Assembly: GCF_003751625.1 (NCBI RefSeq)
Contig: NZ_RJUL01000001.1
Coordinates: 422,253-486,252, forward strand
Length of the DNA stretch: 64,000 nt
Direction: 5' to 3'
DNA from: Gallaecimonas pentaromativorans
Lineage (GTDB): Bacteria; Pseudomonadota; Gammaproteobacteria; Enterobacterales; Gallaecimonadaceae
Positions 26,229 through 37,092 of this stretch are shown here, piece by piece. The notes under the pieces are model-generated. The model saw nothing but the letters and a program-made list of their open reading frames with translations. It did no database searches and was not told the DNA's origin. A program made the position numbers and the translations under genes. The first letter of the stretch is position 1. Every line of letters starts with the position of its first letter.

Positions 26229-27202
26229 TCCAGCGTATCGCACTGACACCCGGCGAGCCGGCCGGCATCGGGCCAGATTTGGCGGTGATGCTGGCCCAGC
26301 AAGACTGGCCGGTTGAAGTGGTGGTCTGTGCCGATGCCGACCTGTTAAAAGCCCGGGCCAAGTGCCTGGGCTTACCGCTTCAATTACGCCCTTATGAACC
26401 CTGGGCGCCGGCCCTGCCCCAGCAAAAAGGCACCCTGACTCTGGCGCCTTTTGGGCTCAGGGAAGATGTTGTCCCCGGCGAGCTTAACGAGGCCAACGCC
26501 CACTACGTGTTGGAGACCCTCTCCTTTGCCGGTGAAGGCAACATGGATGGCCGGTTTGCCGCCGTGGTCACAGGCCCGGTGCACAAAGGCATCATCAACC
26601 GTGCCGGCATTGCCTTCTCCGGCCATACCGAGTTCTTTGCCCATCAGGCCAATGTCAGTGACGTGGTAATGTTGCTGGCCACCGAGGGCCTGCGGGTGGC
26701 CCTGGTGACCACCCATATCCCTCTGGCCTATGTGGCTAAAGCCATTACCCCGGAGCGCCTGACGAAAGTCATCGGTGTGCTGCACCAGGACTTGGTCAGT
26801 AAATTCGGCATCGAAAAACCCTGTATTTACGTGTGTGGCCTTAACCCCCACGCCGGCGAAGGCGGCCATCTGGGCCGCGAAGAAATCGATGTGATTGAGC
26901 CGACTCTGGAAGGGCTTAGAGAGCAAGGCATGAACCTGGTCGGCCCGTTACCGGCCGACACCCTGTTCCAACCCAAGTATCTGGATAATGCCGATGCGGT
27001 GCTGGCCATGTATCATGACCAGGGGCTGCCGGTACTCAAGCACAAAGGTTTCGGCAACTCCGTCAATATCACCCTGGGTCTCCCCTTTGTCCGCACCTCG
27101 GTCGACCATGGCACAGCCCTGGATCTGGCCGGCACCGGCAAGGTAGACGCAGGCAGCATGAAACTGGCCCTTTCCCAGGCCATCGCACTGGCAAACCGTT
27201 AA
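26225..27202 (+). CDS. pdxA: 4-hydroxythreonine-4-phosphate dehydrogenase
   Basis: 325 residues, normal length. It begins [15 protein letters not shown]; metal-binding histidines appear in [15 protein letters not shown] and [12 protein letters not shown], and [11 protein letters not shown] is characteristic. It makes the aminoketone precursor of pyridoxine 5'-phosphate with PdxJ. It overlaps surA by 4 bp and is followed by rsmA after 4 bp. Confidence 0.96.
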   Translation: MIQRIALTPGEPAGIGPDLAVMLAQQDWPVEVVVCADADLLKARAKCLGLPLQLRPYEPWAPALPQQKGTLTLAPFGLREDVVPGELNEANAHYVLETLSFAGEGNMDGRFAAVVTGPVHKGIINRAGIAFSGHTEFFAHQANVSDVVMLLATEGLRVALVTTHIPLAYVAKAITPERLTKVIGVLHQDLVSKFGIEKPCIYVCGLNPHAGEGGHLGREEIDVIEPTLEGLREQGMNLVGPLPADTLFQPKYLDNADAVLAMYHDQGLPVLKHKGFGNSVNITLGLPFVRTSVDHGTALDLAGTGKVDAGSMKLALSQAIALANR

Positions 27203-27206
27203 TTAG

Positions 27207-28007
27207 ATGACAGACAACGTCCATATGGGCCACAGGGCCCGCAAGCGCTTCGGCCAGAACTTCCTCAACGATCAGGATGTGATCGCCAATATCGTCCGGG
27301 CCATCAACCCGCGCCCTGACGACGTGCTGGTGGAAATCGGCCCCGGCCTTGGCGCCTTGACCGAGCCGGTACTGGAACAGGCCGGGCAACTGCAAGTGGT
27401 GGAGCTGGACCGCGACCTGGCGGCTCGCCTGCGTCAACGCGACGGCATTACCGTCAACGAAGCCGACGCCCTGAAATTCGACTTCGGCACCCTGCACCAA
27501 GAGGGCAAACCCTTCAAGGTGTTCGGCAACCTGCCCTACAACATCTCCACCCCGCTGCTGTTCCACCTCTTTACTTGGTCTGACTGCATCAACGAGATGC
27601 ACTTCATGCTGCAAAAAGAAGTGGTAGAGCGGATGGCCGCCGGCCCCGGTACCAAACAGTACGGCCGCCTGTCGGTGATGACCCAGTATTTTTGCCAGGT
27701 GATCCCGGTGCTGCACGTCGGCCCACACGCCTTTACCCCACCCCCTAAGGTGGACTCCGCCGTGGTGCGTCTGGTGCCTTACAAAGACAAGCCGGTCAAG
27801 GTCAAAGATGAGCGCAAACTGAGCCAGGTGCTGACCGAAGCCTTCAACCAGCGCCGCAAGACGGTGCGCAATACCTTCAAGGCCCACTTCAGCACCGAAC
27901 AGCTCGAAGCGCTGGGTGTGGATCCCGGTGCCCGCCCCGAAAACCTCAGCCTGGCCCAATATGCGGCCCTGGCCGATGCCTTGGCTGGTCGATCCTCGGA
28001 GGCCTGA
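27207..28007 (+). CDS. rsmA: 16S rRNA dimethyladenosine transferase
   Basis: 266 residues, the KsgA family. [13 protein letters not shown] motif [12 protein letters not shown] (about 45-56), catalytic NLPYNIST (about 109-116) and a helical C-terminal domain with [11 protein letters not shown] are present. It dimethylates A1518 and A1519 of 16S rRNA. Its stop overlaps the apaG start (TGATG), suggesting coupled translation. Confidence 0.97.
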   Translation: MTDNVHMGHRARKRFGQNFLNDQDVIANIVRAINPRPDDVLVEIGPGLGALTEPVLEQAGQLQVVELDRDLAARLRQRDGITVNEADALKFDFGTLHQEGKPFKVFGNLPYNISTPLLFHLFTWSDCINEMHFMLQKEVVERMAAGPGTKQYGRLSVMTQYFCQVIPVLHVGPHAFTPPPKVDSAVVRLVPYKDKPVKVKDERKLSQVLTEAFNQRRKTVRNTFKAHFSTEQLEALGVDPGARPENLSLAQYAALADALAGRSSEA

Positions 28008-28375
28008 TGCTGCGTTTTCAGATCCACGTAGACACCCGGTATCTGGACGACCGCTCGCTGCCGGACGAAAACAAATACGTTTTTGCCTACACCATCACCA
28101 TCCGTAACCTCGACACCCAGCCGGCCAAGCTCATCAACCGTTACTGGTTGATAACCGACGGTAACGGCAAAACCACCGAGGTATCCGGTGCCGGGGTGGT
28201 GGGCCAGCAGCCCACCATTCAACCAGGCAGCGAATATAGCTATACCTCAGGGGCGGTACTGGAAAGCCCGGTGGGCACCATGGAAGGCCACTATGAGATG
28301 GAAGTCCAGGGCGGCGGTAACTTTAAGACCCCGGTGCCCATTTTTCGCCTGGCGGTGCCCAAGGTCGTTAACTGA
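28007..28375 (+). CDS. apaG: ApaG / CorD family protein
   Basis: 122 residues, a single immunoglobulin-like fold domain. Motifs YTITIRNL, RYWLITDGNGK, VSGAGVVGQQP and GTMEGHYEM are family hallmarks. The biochemical role of ApaG is not settled. It shares TGATG junctions with both rsmA upstream and apaH downstream. Confidence 0.95.
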   Translation: MLRFQIHVDTRYLDDRSLPDENKYVFAYTITIRNLDTQPAKLINRYWLITDGNGKTTEVSGAGVVGQQPTIQPGSEYSYTSGAVLESPVGTMEGHYEMEVQGGGNFKTPVPIFRLAVPKVVN

Positions 28376-29181
28376 TGCACTATGTGGTGGGTGACATTCA
28401 GGGCTGCTATCGCGAGCTGATGGCACTGCTGGAAAAGGTAGCGTTCAACCCCAGCTCTGACCGACTAATTGCCGTTGGCGACTTGGTGGCTCGCGGCCCC
28501 AACTCCCTGGATGTCTTGCGCTTTTTTATGCGTCACCCCGAGTCCTGCCAAACTGTGCTGGGCAACCACGATCTGAACCTGCTAGCCGTGCTCTGTGACC
28601 TTCGCAAAGCCAAGAAAAGCGATCTGCTGGATGAGGTACTGGCGAGCCCCGAACGCGGCGCCATCATCGACTACCTACGGCGCCAGCCCTTGGCGCTGTG
28701 GTTTAACGAGCTCAAGCTGTTGGTGACCCACGCTGGCTTGCCGCCCCTTTGGGACTGCCAGCGCACCCTGGCGGCCAGCAGCCTGGTAAGCCAGGCGCTG
28801 CAGGGCGACGACTGGCAACAGCTCCTGGCCGACATGTACGGCGACCAGCCAGACAGCTGGTCGCCGGAGCTTTGCGGCACGCCTTTGCTGCGCTACATCA
28901 TCAACGGCCTGACCCGGATGCGCTTTTGCCGCCCTGACGGCAGTCTCGACCTCAAATGCAAGCTGGGCCCCGCCGAAGGCGCCAAGCAGGGGTTTGTGCC
29001 TTGGTTCGAGCTTCAGCCTCCTCTTCCCTTTACCCTGGCCTTTGGCCACTGGGCATCCTTGCAAGGGGCACTGCCCCGTTCCGACATCAAGGCATTGGAT
29101 ACCGGCTGCGTGTGGGGAGAATCCCTCACTTTGTGGTGCGCCGAGACCGATACCCTGCATCAGCAAATAGCAATTTCCTAA
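28375..29181 (+). CDS. apaH: Symmetrical bis(5'-nucleosyl)-tetraphosphatase
   Basis: 268 residues, a calcineurin-like phosphoesterase. Metal-binding motifs are GDIQGCY (6-12), GDLVARGP and GNHDLNLL, with a later THAGLPP. It hydrolyses Ap4A to two ADP. It is the last gene of the lptD operon. Its stop codon lies inside a probable sigma-28 promoter of the following chemoreceptor gene; no rho-independent terminator is visible between them. Confidence 0.96.
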   Translation: MHYVVGDIQGCYRELMALLEKVAFNPSSDRLIAVGDLVARGPNSLDVLRFFMRHPESCQTVLGNHDLNLLAVLCDLRKAKKSDLLDEVLASPERGAIIDYLRRQPLALWFNELKLLVTHAGLPPLWDCQRTLAASSLVSQALQGDDWQQLLADMYGDQPDSWSPELCGTPLLRYIINGLTRMRFCRPDGSLDLKCKLGPAEGAKQGFVPWFELQPPLPFTLAFGHWASLQGALPRSDIKALDTGCVWGESLTLWCAETDTLHQQIAIS

Positions 29182-29205
29182 AGCATTTCAAATTTTTGCC
29201 GATAC
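29179..29205 (+). promoter_or_regulatory. Sigma-28 (FliA)-type promoter of the chemoreceptor gene
   Basis: TAAAGCAT (29179-29186), exactly 11 bp, then GCCGATAC (29198-29205). The consensus is TAAAGTTT-N11-GCCGATAA, so 13 of 16 positions match with ideal spacing. The -35 half includes the apaH TAA stop. Chemoreceptor genes are classic FliA targets. The leader would be about 120 nt. Confidence 0.7.
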
Positions 29206-29331
29206 ATATCTGTAACCTGCCTCAAACCATCTGTTAAGGATGAAAAACAGCCGTTACACTAGGCAGCTCGAATTTTTGGGCAAGCCTTTTGCATAGGTTA
29301 TGTCGTCAAGTTTTTGTCAGAGGAAGCCCCG

Positions 29332-31338
29332 ATGAACCTCACTGTTGCCAAGCGGATAGTCCTTGGCTTTGCCATCATTACGCTGTTGTTGTTCGGTAAC
29401 GGCCTGAGTTCCTATCTCGGCTTTGATAAGGTCGAAAGCAATGTCCAGCGCGCCACGTCCCTTGCGGTGGGTGCCGTGGTCAGCGTCGGCCAGCTGCAGC
29501 AAAGCAGCTCTACCCTGAGCGAGCTGGGCCTCAAGGCCTATCACAGCGACAGCATCAACGAGATTGAGGGCTACCAGCAGACCGCCCAGTCCACCTCAGA
29601 CGAGCTGAATAGGTCCCTGCGCAAATTCAAAGACCTCATTAAAAACGAGGCATCTTTGGTAGAAACCGCCAAAGTGGTTGAAGGCAGCTTCAGCGGCCTG
29701 CAGGGGGCTCAGGGACGGTTGTTTGACGCCAAGCTGACCAGCCTCAAACTGCGCGACCAGCTGAAAAAGATGCAATCGTCGGTGTCCGATACCGCCGATG
29801 ACGCCAGCGCCGACATTCTCGATTTGACCGACGCCGGGGTACCGGACGTAGCCGCCAACACCACCAGCAAACTCGAGAACATGTTCCTGTCGCTGTCAAC
29901 CAGCATCATCGAGTACAACAAGTCCACTACCCTGACCAAAGCCGATACCATCGCTGGTGAAATCAATTTTGCCTTGAGTGATATCGACTCCAACCTCGCT
30001 TTTGTGGCCCGCTCGGTCGGTGCCGACAACAAGTACATCAAGTCGCTTCAGGACAAAGCCAAGGCGCTGCGCGCCAAAGTAACCGATGCCGGCACCGGCA
30101 TTATCGATCTGCAAAAATCCCGCCTGAAGGAAAACGAAAAAGCCGAAGGCGCGTTGACCGAAGAGCAGATCAACCTTGACGGCCTGCGCGGCGCCCTGAA
30201 CAAGCTGCAAAATGCTTCCCAGGCCATTGCCGCCGACACCAAAGAAGCCATAGACCACTCCATTGCCACCGCCAACACCGCCACCTTTGTGGTGATGGCC
30301 ATCTGCGTTATCGCGGCAGTGCTGATCAGTACCTACGTGGTGCGCTCCATTACTGCGCCGCTGGACAAGGTCAAAGAGATGCTGACCATCCTGGCCTCAG
30401 GCGATCTTAGCCGCCGCCTGGACGCCAGCGCCAAGGACGAGTTTGGCGAGCTAGCCCGCTCCACCAACAGCCTTACCGATTCGCTGCGAAACCTTATCGA
30501 GGGGATCTCCAGCGGCTCGACCCAACTGGCCGCCAGCGCCGAAGAAACCTCGGCCATCACCGCCCAGACCAAGGTGGCTATCCAGCAGCAAAAAGGCCAG
30601 GTTGATCAGGTAGCCACTGCCACCACTCAGATGTCAGCCAGTGCCGATCAGGTTACCCATGCTGCTTCCGATACCTTGTCTTCCGTGCTGCGGGCGGAAA
30701 AAGAAGCTGAGCGGGTACGCCAGCTGTCTGCCGACACCAAGAGCACCATCCAGATGCTGGCCGCCGAAGTGGAGTCCGCTTCTCAGGTGATCAACAAGCT
30801 ACATCAGGACAGCGCCAATATTGGCTCTATCCTCGACGTCATTCGTGGTATTGCCGAACAGACCAACCTGCTGGCGCTGAACGCCGCTATTGAAGCGGCC
30901 CGTGCCGGCGAGCAAGGCCGCGGCTTTGCGGTGGTTGCCGATGAAGTCCGTACACTGGCGTCCCGTACTCAGCAGTCCACCCAAGAGATCCAGTCCATGA
31001 TCGAGGCCCTCCAGCAGGGCGCCGAGCAGGCAGTAAGCGTTATGGACCAAGGCAAATTCCAGGCTGAGAGCTGTGTGTCTAAATCGGTGGAATCCGATGT
31101 GGCCCTGAGCCATATCACCGATGCGGTTCACGAAGCCCGCGACAAGAGCGAGCACATCGCCCAGGCCGCCAAGGAGCAAGGGATCGTGGCCCAGGAGATC
31201 AATGAGAAGCTCACCTCTATCGTCAATATCGCCGAAGAGACCGCCCAAGGCGCCGAGCAAACCGCTACTTCCAGTGAAGAAGTGGCCAGGCTCTCCGAGG
31301 AGCTGCGTAATTCGGTCAGGCGCTTTAGGATACAATAA
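29332..31338 (+). CDS. Methyl-accepting chemotaxis protein
   Basis: 668 residues. TM1 is about 8-30 ([21 protein letters not shown]), followed by a large helical periplasmic domain (about 31-315) of unknown ligand, TM2 about 319-340, HAMP about 341-393, and a coiled-coil signalling domain with the hairpin tip [20 protein letters not shown] near 507-526. There is no CheR-binding pentapeptide; the protein ends VRRFRIQ. ATG 29332 follows AGAGGAAG; the frame is open to an upstream TTG that lacks support. Expression is probably FliA-dependent. No other chemotaxis gene is in the window. Confidence 0.93.
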   Translation: MNLTVAKRIVLGFAIITLLLFGNGLSSYLGFDKVESNVQRATSLAVGAVVSVGQLQQSSSTLSELGLKAYHSDSINEIEGYQQTAQSTSDELNRSLRKFKDLIKNEASLVETAKVVEGSFSGLQGAQGRLFDAKLTSLKLRDQLKKMQSSVSDTADDASADILDLTDAGVPDVAANTTSKLENMFLSLSTSIIEYNKSTTLTKADTIAGEINFALSDIDSNLAFVARSVGADNKYIKSLQDKAKALRAKVTDAGTGIIDLQKSRLKENEKAEGALTEEQINLDGLRGALNKLQNASQAIAADTKEAIDHSIATANTATFVVMAICVIAAVLISTYVVRSITAPLDKVKEMLTILASGDLSRRLDASAKDEFGELARSTNSLTDSLRNLIEGISSGSTQLAASAEETSAITAQTKVAIQQQKGQVDQVATATTQMSASADQVTHAASDTLSSVLRAEKEAERVRQLSADTKSTIQMLAAEVESASQVINKLHQDSANIGSILDVIRGIAEQTNLLALNAAIEAARAGEQGRGFAVVADEVRTLASRTQQSTQEIQSMIEALQQGAEQAVSVMDQGKFQAESCVSKSVESDVALSHITDAVHEARDKSEHIAQAAKEQGIVAQEINEKLTSIVNIAEETAQGAEQTATSSEEVARLSEELRNSVRRFRIQ

Positions 31339-31355
31339 GCCCCACCTTTACTGTG

Positions 31356-31382
31356 AAACGCGGCCCAAGGCCGCGTTTTTTA
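31356..31382 (+). terminator. Terminator of the chemoreceptor gene
   Basis: Stem AACGCGGCC / GGCCGCGTT with loop CAA and a T-run. The next lipoprotein gene starts 13 bp later. Confidence 0.85.
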
Positions 31383-31394
31383 TTGGAAAGCGCC

Positions 31395-31805
31395 ATGAAA
31401 AGAACCCTGCTGTTACTGCTGTTGCTGCTCAGCGCCTGTACCCCGGCGCCACCGGGCCAGGAAGCCCTCAAAGAAGCGCTGCGGGCTCATCTGGGCGCAC
31501 TGGGGCCAGATGCCTTTCTGGAGATAGAAAACGTCACCTTACTTGATAGCAAGCGCCTGGATGACAACCACATCCAGGTGGCTCTGGCTTATCAGGTGCG
31601 CTTTACCGAAAACTTTCCCGACGCTGCTCGCGCCCTCGCTACGGGGCAACCAGACATGTTCGCCCGCTTTGGTTCAAGCCTTGGGGCCATGGCACTGAAG
31701 ATGGAGTTTGGGGTGTTTCGAAAAGGAGACCTTCTGGAGCGCCAGGACAGTCTGCAACTGGTGCGAAACGACAAAGGCCAGTGGTTGTTGGCCTCGCCGG
31801 CATAA
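31395..31805 (+). CDS. Small lipoprotein of unknown function
   Basis: 136 residues with a lipoprotein signal peptide (MKRTLLLLLLLLSAC, lipobox LSAC, modified Cys 15). The mature part has an alternating pattern suggesting a small alpha/beta fold (IENVTLLDSKRL, VALAYQVRF, KMEFGVFRKGD, SLQLVRND). I do not recognise the family. GGAAAG precedes ATG 31395. It sits between two terminators, so it needs its own promoter, perhaps inside the chemoreceptor gene, or read-through. Confidence 0.75.
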   Translation: MKRTLLLLLLLLSACTPAPPGQEALKEALRAHLGALGPDAFLEIENVTLLDSKRLDDNHIQVALAYQVRFTENFPDAARALATGQPDMFARFGSSLGAMALKMEFGVFRKGDLLERQDSLQLVRNDKGQWLLASPA

Positions 31806-31832
31806 AAAAACCCGCCTCGGTGGCGGGTTTTT
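31804..31832. terminator. Bidirectional terminator between convergent genes
   Basis: AAAAA-AACCCGCC-TCGGT-GGCGGGTT-TTT: serves the lipoprotein gene (+) and the DUF3718-like gene (-). Confidence 0.85.
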
Positions 31833-31845
31833 CTTAAAACGCCTA

Positions 31846-32232
31846 TCAGAGGCGTTCTTTGATTGCAGCCGCAGTGGCGCTACCACCAAAACCATTGGCA
31901 TCAGCCCAGGCGATAACGGTTTTACCGTCAGCCTCGGGAGCACCCAGGGTAGAGCCAGGCAACTGCTTGGCGATGAATTCACCGGCACCGTCGGCACCGG
32001 AGCTCATGGCAAAACGCAGCAGGCTCAAGCCGTTGCACTTAACACCGTCATAGATGTTACGCAGGCGGATGCCGGAATCGGACAGCTTAGAGCGCAGGCG
32101 GTTTTTGTCATTAGATGCCACGTAGTCACAAATACTGGCAACCAACTGCGCCGCGTCGGCCTTGGCGGGGGTGGGCTGATAGGTAAACGCCAACAAAAGC
32201 GCTACAGCACCCATTTTAACTGATTTCAACAC
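31846..32232 (-). CDS. Small exported protein, DUF3718-like
   Basis: 128 residues from GTG 32232, chosen because AGGAG (32241-32245) lies 8 bases upstream; a GTG at 32241 overlaps that site and the ATG at 32214 is too far. A signal peptide (GAVALLLAFTYQPTPAKA) is followed by a domain with ICDYVASNDKNRLRSKL, IYDGVKCNGLSLLRFAM and GAGEFIAKQLP, resembling DUF3718 of Shewanella and Vibrio; its two cysteines may pair. The function is unknown. The family call is from memory of the pattern. Confidence 0.65.
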   Translation of the reverse strand: MLKSVKMGAVALLLAFTYQPTPAKADAAQLVASICDYVASNDKNRLRSKLSDSGIRLRNIYDGVKCNGLSLLRFAMSSGADGAGEFIAKQLPGSTLGAPEADGKTVIAWADANGFGGSATAAAIKERL

Positions 32233-32312
32233 GTCAACCACTCCTAACAGGCAAGCAAAGAAAAGCCCGCAAATGCTAACAATCTAGGCACTGCCCCTCA
32301 ATCAGAAATAGG

Positions 32313-32813
32313 TCAAATGCCTGGTAATAAACGTTCAAAAGTGACAAAGGTCAAATTGTACTGATTATGTATATCGGCCAAAAAGTGGCTCTCCTGAACT
32401 TTTTTCCAGCAATTTTCTGCCTCCCAGTCGGGAAAACGGGTATCACCCTCGATGTCAGCATCAATAAAAGTCAGATAGAGCCGCTGCGCCACCGCCAAAG
32501 CTTGGCGATAGATCTGGCCACCGCCGATAACCATCACCTCATCTGCATCAGCGGCGGCTGCCAGGGCAGCGCCCAGGCTACTCACCACCTCCACACCCTG
32601 TGGGCTGAAATCGGCCTGGCGGCTTATCACCAAGTTACGGCGCCCAGGCAGGGGCCGGCCGATGCTCTCAAAGGTCTTGCGGCCCATGATCACCGGTTTA
32701 CCCAGAGTCACTGCTTTAAAATGTTTGAGGTCGGCGGGCAGGTGCCAGGGCATGTCGTTGTCACGCCCAATCACGCGGTTGTTGGCCATGGCGGCCACCA
32801 GGGAGAGGATCAT
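32313..32813 (-). CDS. folA: Dihydrofolate reductase
   Basis: 166 residues, type I chromosomal DHFR. Conserved features are the N-terminal MILSLVAAMANNRVIG, the M20-loop-like DNDMPWHLPADLKHFK with active-site Asp, NADPH-binding GRKTFESIGRPLPGRRN and VIGGGQIYRQAL. It reduces dihydrofolate to tetrahydrofolate. It is a single gene on the minus strand downstream of obgE, separated from it by a terminator. Confidence 0.96.
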   Translation of the reverse strand: MILSLVAAMANNRVIGRDNDMPWHLPADLKHFKAVTLGKPVIMGRKTFESIGRPLPGRRNLVISRQADFSPQGVEVVSSLGAALAAAADADEVMVIGGGQIYRQALAVAQRLYLTFIDADIEGDTRFPDWEAENCWKKVQESHFLADIHNQYNLTFVTFERLLPGI

Positions 32814-32845
32814 GGTGTTGCGCTCTTAAGCAAAAAAGCGAGCTT

Positions 32846-32875
32846 AACAAAAAGCCGTGCTATTAAGCACGGCTT
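32846..32875 (-). terminator. Terminator of obgE
   Basis: On the minus strand AAGCCGTGCT-TAAT-AGCACGGCTT-TTT, just after the obgE stop. Confidence 0.85.
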
Positions 32876-32880
32876 CAAGG

Positions 32881-34134
<1,254 letters not shown>

Positions 34135-34139
34135 TCAGC

Positions 34140-34397
34140 TTATTCAGTGATGATGCTGACGTACTTGCGGTTTTTAGGACCTTTCACTTCGAATTTCACT
34201 TTGCCTTCGGCAGTAGCGAACAGAGTGTGGTCTTTACCGATGCCCACGTTGGTGCCAGCGTGGAATTTGGTGCCGCGTTGACGAACGATGATGTTGCCTG
34301 CCAGGACAGACTCACCGCCGTAGCGCTTTACACCCAGGCGTTTGCTTTCGGAATCACGACCGTTACGGGTAGAACCGGCTGCTTTTTTGTGTGCCAT
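34140..34397 (-). CDS. rpmA: 50S ribosomal protein L27
   Basis: 85 residues beginning [16 protein letters not shown], the proteobacterial L27 N-terminus that reaches the peptidyl-transferase centre, with [21 protein letters not shown] following. There is no Firmicutes-type cleavable extension. It follows rplU after 15 bp with GGAGA upstream. Confidence 0.98.
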   Translation of the reverse strand: MAHKKAAGSTRNGRDSESKRLGVKRYGGESVLAGNIIVRQRGTKFHAGTNVGIGKDHTLFATAEGKVKFEVKGPKNRKYVSIITE

Positions 34398-34412
34398 GGT
34401 AAGGTCTCCTTA

Positions 34413-34724
34413 TTAGGCGCTGATGCCAGTGATTTTAATTTCAGTGAACCACTGACGGTGGCCCATCTGCTTGCGGTGGTGCTTACGACGACGGAACTTG
34501 ACGATTTTGACTTTCTCGCCACGGCCGTGAGCAACCACTTCGGCAACCACTTTGCCACCGTCAACGTAGGGAGCACCTACTTTGACGTCGTCGCCGTTGG
34601 CGACCATCAGCACCTTGTCGAATTCGACAGTGGCGCCAGCTTCCAGATCCAGCTTCTCCAGACGAATCACTTCGCCTTCAGCTACACGGTGTTGCTTGCC
34701 ACCGCTTTGGATAACCGCGTACAT
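34413..34724 (-). CDS. rplU: 50S ribosomal protein L21
   Basis: 103 residues, [20 protein letters not shown] at the start and [21 protein letters not shown] near the end, as in bacterial L21. It binds 23S rRNA. It is the first gene of the rplU-rpmA unit, with a good promoter at 34794-34822 and a 60-nt leader that can form a hairpin. Confidence 0.98.
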   Translation of the reverse strand: MYAVIQSGGKQHRVAEGEVIRLEKLDLEAGATVEFDKVLMVANGDDVKVGAPYVDGGKVVAEVVAHGRGEKVKIVKFRRRKHHRKQMGHRQWFTEIKITGISA

Positions 34725-34744
34725 GGTTTTTCTCCGTTATTCTT

Positions 34745-34768
34745 CGCATCGGCCTGCAAGCGGATGCG
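34745..34768 (-). promoter_or_regulatory. rplU: Hairpin in the rplU leader
   Basis: CGCATC (34745-34750) and GATGCG (34763-34768) pair across a 12-nt loop about 20 nt before the rplU start. A ribosomal-protein autoregulatory leader is possible but unproven. Confidence 0.3.
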
Positions 34769-34793
34769 CTATAAACCTGACAATAGGGCGCGT

Positions 34794-34822
34794 ATTCTAA
34801 AGAAAAGCGTCCGATACAGCAA
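34794..34822 (-). promoter_or_regulatory. rplU-rpmA promoter
   Basis: On the minus strand -35 TTGCTG, 17-bp spacer, -10 TAGAAT, followed by a GC-rich discriminator. About 70 bp before the rplU start. Confidence 0.65.
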
Positions 34823-34960
34823 CCCGATCATCCGTAAAAAAGTAGAAAAATTGCTCAACAGATTGAACCCGAACTGACTATGTCATGCGTCCGGGCTTTT
34901 AGTGTAAGATCACCGCATCTGACACACAATATAAGGGCCTGGCGGCCATCGTCTTTTTAT

Positions 34961-35929
34961 ATGGATCTCGCCCAAATTCGCCAACTCTGCGCCACTGATA
35001 TGGACTCGGTCAACGAGACCATTCAACAACAGCTCAGTTCTGACGTGGCCCTCATCAACCAGCTCGGCTTTTACATCATCAATGCCGGAGGCAAGCGCCT
35101 TCGCCCCATGCTGACCGTCCTGGCAGCCAGGGCCTTGGGCTACGATGGCGACAAGCACGTGCGCCTGGCCACGCTGGTTGAGTTCATTCACACCTCTACT
35201 CTCTTGCATGACGACGTGGTGGATGAGTCCACCCTGCGCCGTGGCCGGGAAACGGCCAACGCCCTTTTTGGCAACCAGGCTTCGGTGCTGGTCGGCGACT
35301 TCCTCTATACCCGCGCCTTCCAGTTGATGGTGGCACTGGATTCGATGAAGGTGATGCAGGTACTGGCCGACGCCACCAATGTCATCGCCGAAGGGGAAGT
35401 GATGCAGCTGATGAACTGCAACGACCCTGAGACCACCGAAGCGCGCTACATGAAGGTCATCTACTCCAAGACCGCCAAGCTCTTCGAGGCAGCCACCGGT
35501 CTCTCTGCCGTGATAAGCGGCCAGCCAGAGCTCGAAGACGCCATGAGCGACTACGGCAAGTACCTGGGGACCGCCTTCCAGCTGATTGACGACCTGCTCG
35601 ATTACGAAGCGGACGCCGACGAACTGGGTAAAAACCTGGGGGATGACCTGGCCGAGGGTAAGCCCACCCTGCCGCTGCTCCATGCCATGCATAACGGTAA
35701 CGCCGAAGAGTCCGCCATGATCCGCCAAGCCATTGAGCAAGGCGATGGCCGCGACAAACTCGAACTGGTGCAAGGCTGCATGCGCCGTCTGGGCTCCCTC
35801 GACTACACCTACCAGCGCGCCCTGGAAGAATCGGACAAGGCGATCAGCGCCCTGGCCGCCATTCCCGACAGCCCCTACAAGGAAGCGCTGATTGGCCTGG
35901 CCAAGGTGGCGGTAGAACGCAAAAGCTAA
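34961..35929 (+). CDS. ispB: Octaprenyl diphosphate synthase
   Basis: 322 residues, trans-prenyltransferase fold. The first Asp-rich motif is LLHDDVVDES, the second LIDDLLDYEAD; GGKRLRPML binds IPP. It makes the polyprenyl side chain of ubiquinone/menaquinone. The open frame extends upstream, but ATG 34961 gives the family N-terminus (MDLAQIRQLC). Divergent from rplU, as in E. coli. A TAAGAT at 34905-34910 may be its -10 box, though the -35 is poor. Confidence 0.95.
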   Translation: MDLAQIRQLCATDMDSVNETIQQQLSSDVALINQLGFYIINAGGKRLRPMLTVLAARALGYDGDKHVRLATLVEFIHTSTLLHDDVVDESTLRRGRETANALFGNQASVLVGDFLYTRAFQLMVALDSMKVMQVLADATNVIAEGEVMQLMNCNDPETTEARYMKVIYSKTAKLFEAATGLSAVISGQPELEDAMSDYGKYLGTAFQLIDDLLDYEADADELGKNLGDDLAEGKPTLPLLHAMHNGNAEESAMIRQAIEQGDGRDKLELVQGCMRRLGSLDYTYQRALEESDKAISALAAIPDSPYKEALIGLAKVAVERKS

Positions 35930-35942
35930 ATAGCTGCTAGAG

Positions 35943-35969
35943 AAAAAAGGCCCTTCGGGGCCTTTTTTT
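35943..35969 (+). terminator. Terminator of ispB
   Basis: AAAAAA-GGCCC-TTCG-GGGCC-TTTTTTT, with a stable TTCG loop. Confidence 0.88.
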
Positions 35970-35985
35970 GTGGTTTGACGGCATT

Positions 35986-36015
35986 AAAAAAGGGAGCCAA
36001 TGGCTCCCTTTTTTT
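35986..36015. terminator. Bidirectional terminator, mainly for mdh
   Basis: AAAAAA-GGGAGCC-AAT-GGCTCCC-TTTTTTT, placed directly after the mdh stop (-) and 17 bp behind the ispB terminator. Confidence 0.88.
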
Positions 36016-36028
36016 GAATTCGTGCGGC

Positions 36029-36970
36029 TTATTTGCCGGTAACGAATTCTTCACCCAGGGTGATGTCACCTTTAAGGGTAGCCAGAGCGCTATCCAGAGC
36101 GCCTTGCTCGAAAGCAGACAGCTCACCGTAGCCCAGCACTTCTTCTACACCGTTTTTGCCCAGACGAACCGGCTGAGCGAAGAAACGGGCGTGCTCGGAG
36201 CCGCCTTCTACATAGGCGCACTCAACTACGTTGGCTTCGCCTTGCAGACCACGGATCAGCGACAGGCCAAAACGGGCAGCCGCTTGGCCCATAGACAGGG
36301 TAGCGGAGCCGCCACCGGCCTTGGCTTCAACCACTTCGGTACCGGCGTTTTGAATACGCTTGGTCATGGCAGCGGTTTCGTCAGCAGACAGTTCCAGGCC
36401 TTCTACTTGAGACAGCAGCGGCAGGATGGTCACGCCGGAGTGGCCACCAATGACATTGATGTGCACGTCGGCAGGGTTTTTACCCAGTTTTTCACCGATA
36501 AAGGTCTCGGCGCGGATAACGTCCAGGGTAGTCACACCGAACAGGCGCTTGGCATCGTAAACGCCTTTGGCTTTGAGCACTTCGGCAGCGATGGCAACAG
36601 TGGTGTTAACCGGGTTGGTGATGATACCAACCAACGCTTTGGGGCAGTTGTCGGCAATGGCTTCTACCAGAGCGCGAACGATGCCAGCGTTAACGTTGAA
36701 AAGATCGGAGCGGTCCATGCCAGGCTTACGAGGTACGCCGGCGGGGATCAGAACGACATCGGCGCCAGTCAGGGCGTCGGCCAGTTTTTCCTGCCCAAAG
36801 CCTTCGACCTTAACGGCGGTCGGAATGTGGCTCAGATCAACGGCAACACCGGGAACAACCGGGGCTACGTCATACAGTGCCAGTTCGGAACCGGCGGGCA
36901 GTTGGGTCTTGAGCAGCAAAGACAGGGCCTGACCGATACCACCGGCGGCGCCAAGTACGGCTACTTTCAT
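36029..36970 (-). CDS. mdh: Malate dehydrogenase (NAD)
   Basis: 313 residues, E. coli-type MDH. The N-terminus [20 protein letters not shown] binds NAD; catalytic and substrate residues appear in [23 protein letters not shown] and [13 protein letters not shown]. It oxidises malate to oxaloacetate in the TCA cycle. ATG 36970 is preceded by AGGGAG at 8-bp spacing; further upstream codons are not conserved. The gene is monocistronic. Confidence 0.97.
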   Translation of the reverse strand: MKVAVLGAAGGIGQALSLLLKTQLPAGSELALYDVAPVVPGVAVDLSHIPTAVKVEGFGQEKLADALTGADVVLIPAGVPRKPGMDRSDLFNVNAGIVRALVEAIADNCPKALVGIITNPVNTTVAIAAEVLKAKGVYDAKRLFGVTTLDVIRAETFIGEKLGKNPADVHINVIGGHSGVTILPLLSQVEGLELSADETAAMTKRIQNAGTEVVEAKAGGGSATLSMGQAAARFGLSLIRGLQGEANVVECAYVEGGSEHARFFAQPVRLGKNGVEEVLGYGELSAFEQGALDSALATLKGDITLGEEFVTGK

Positions 36971-37092
36971 CGCATTATCTCCCTTGTGTCTGACCTGTTC
37001 AGGTGTGGGCAGCACCTTAGCTCAACAAGGGTTAAAAAACAATTATGCCAAGCCAGTGGTTACGGCGCCAAAGAGGTCTGGGGCGGTAAACG

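Noticed and set aside
31327-31394. A start for the small lipoprotein at 31353
   Set aside because: That frame extension runs through the terminator of the preceding gene; the lipobox signal peptide begins at 31395.
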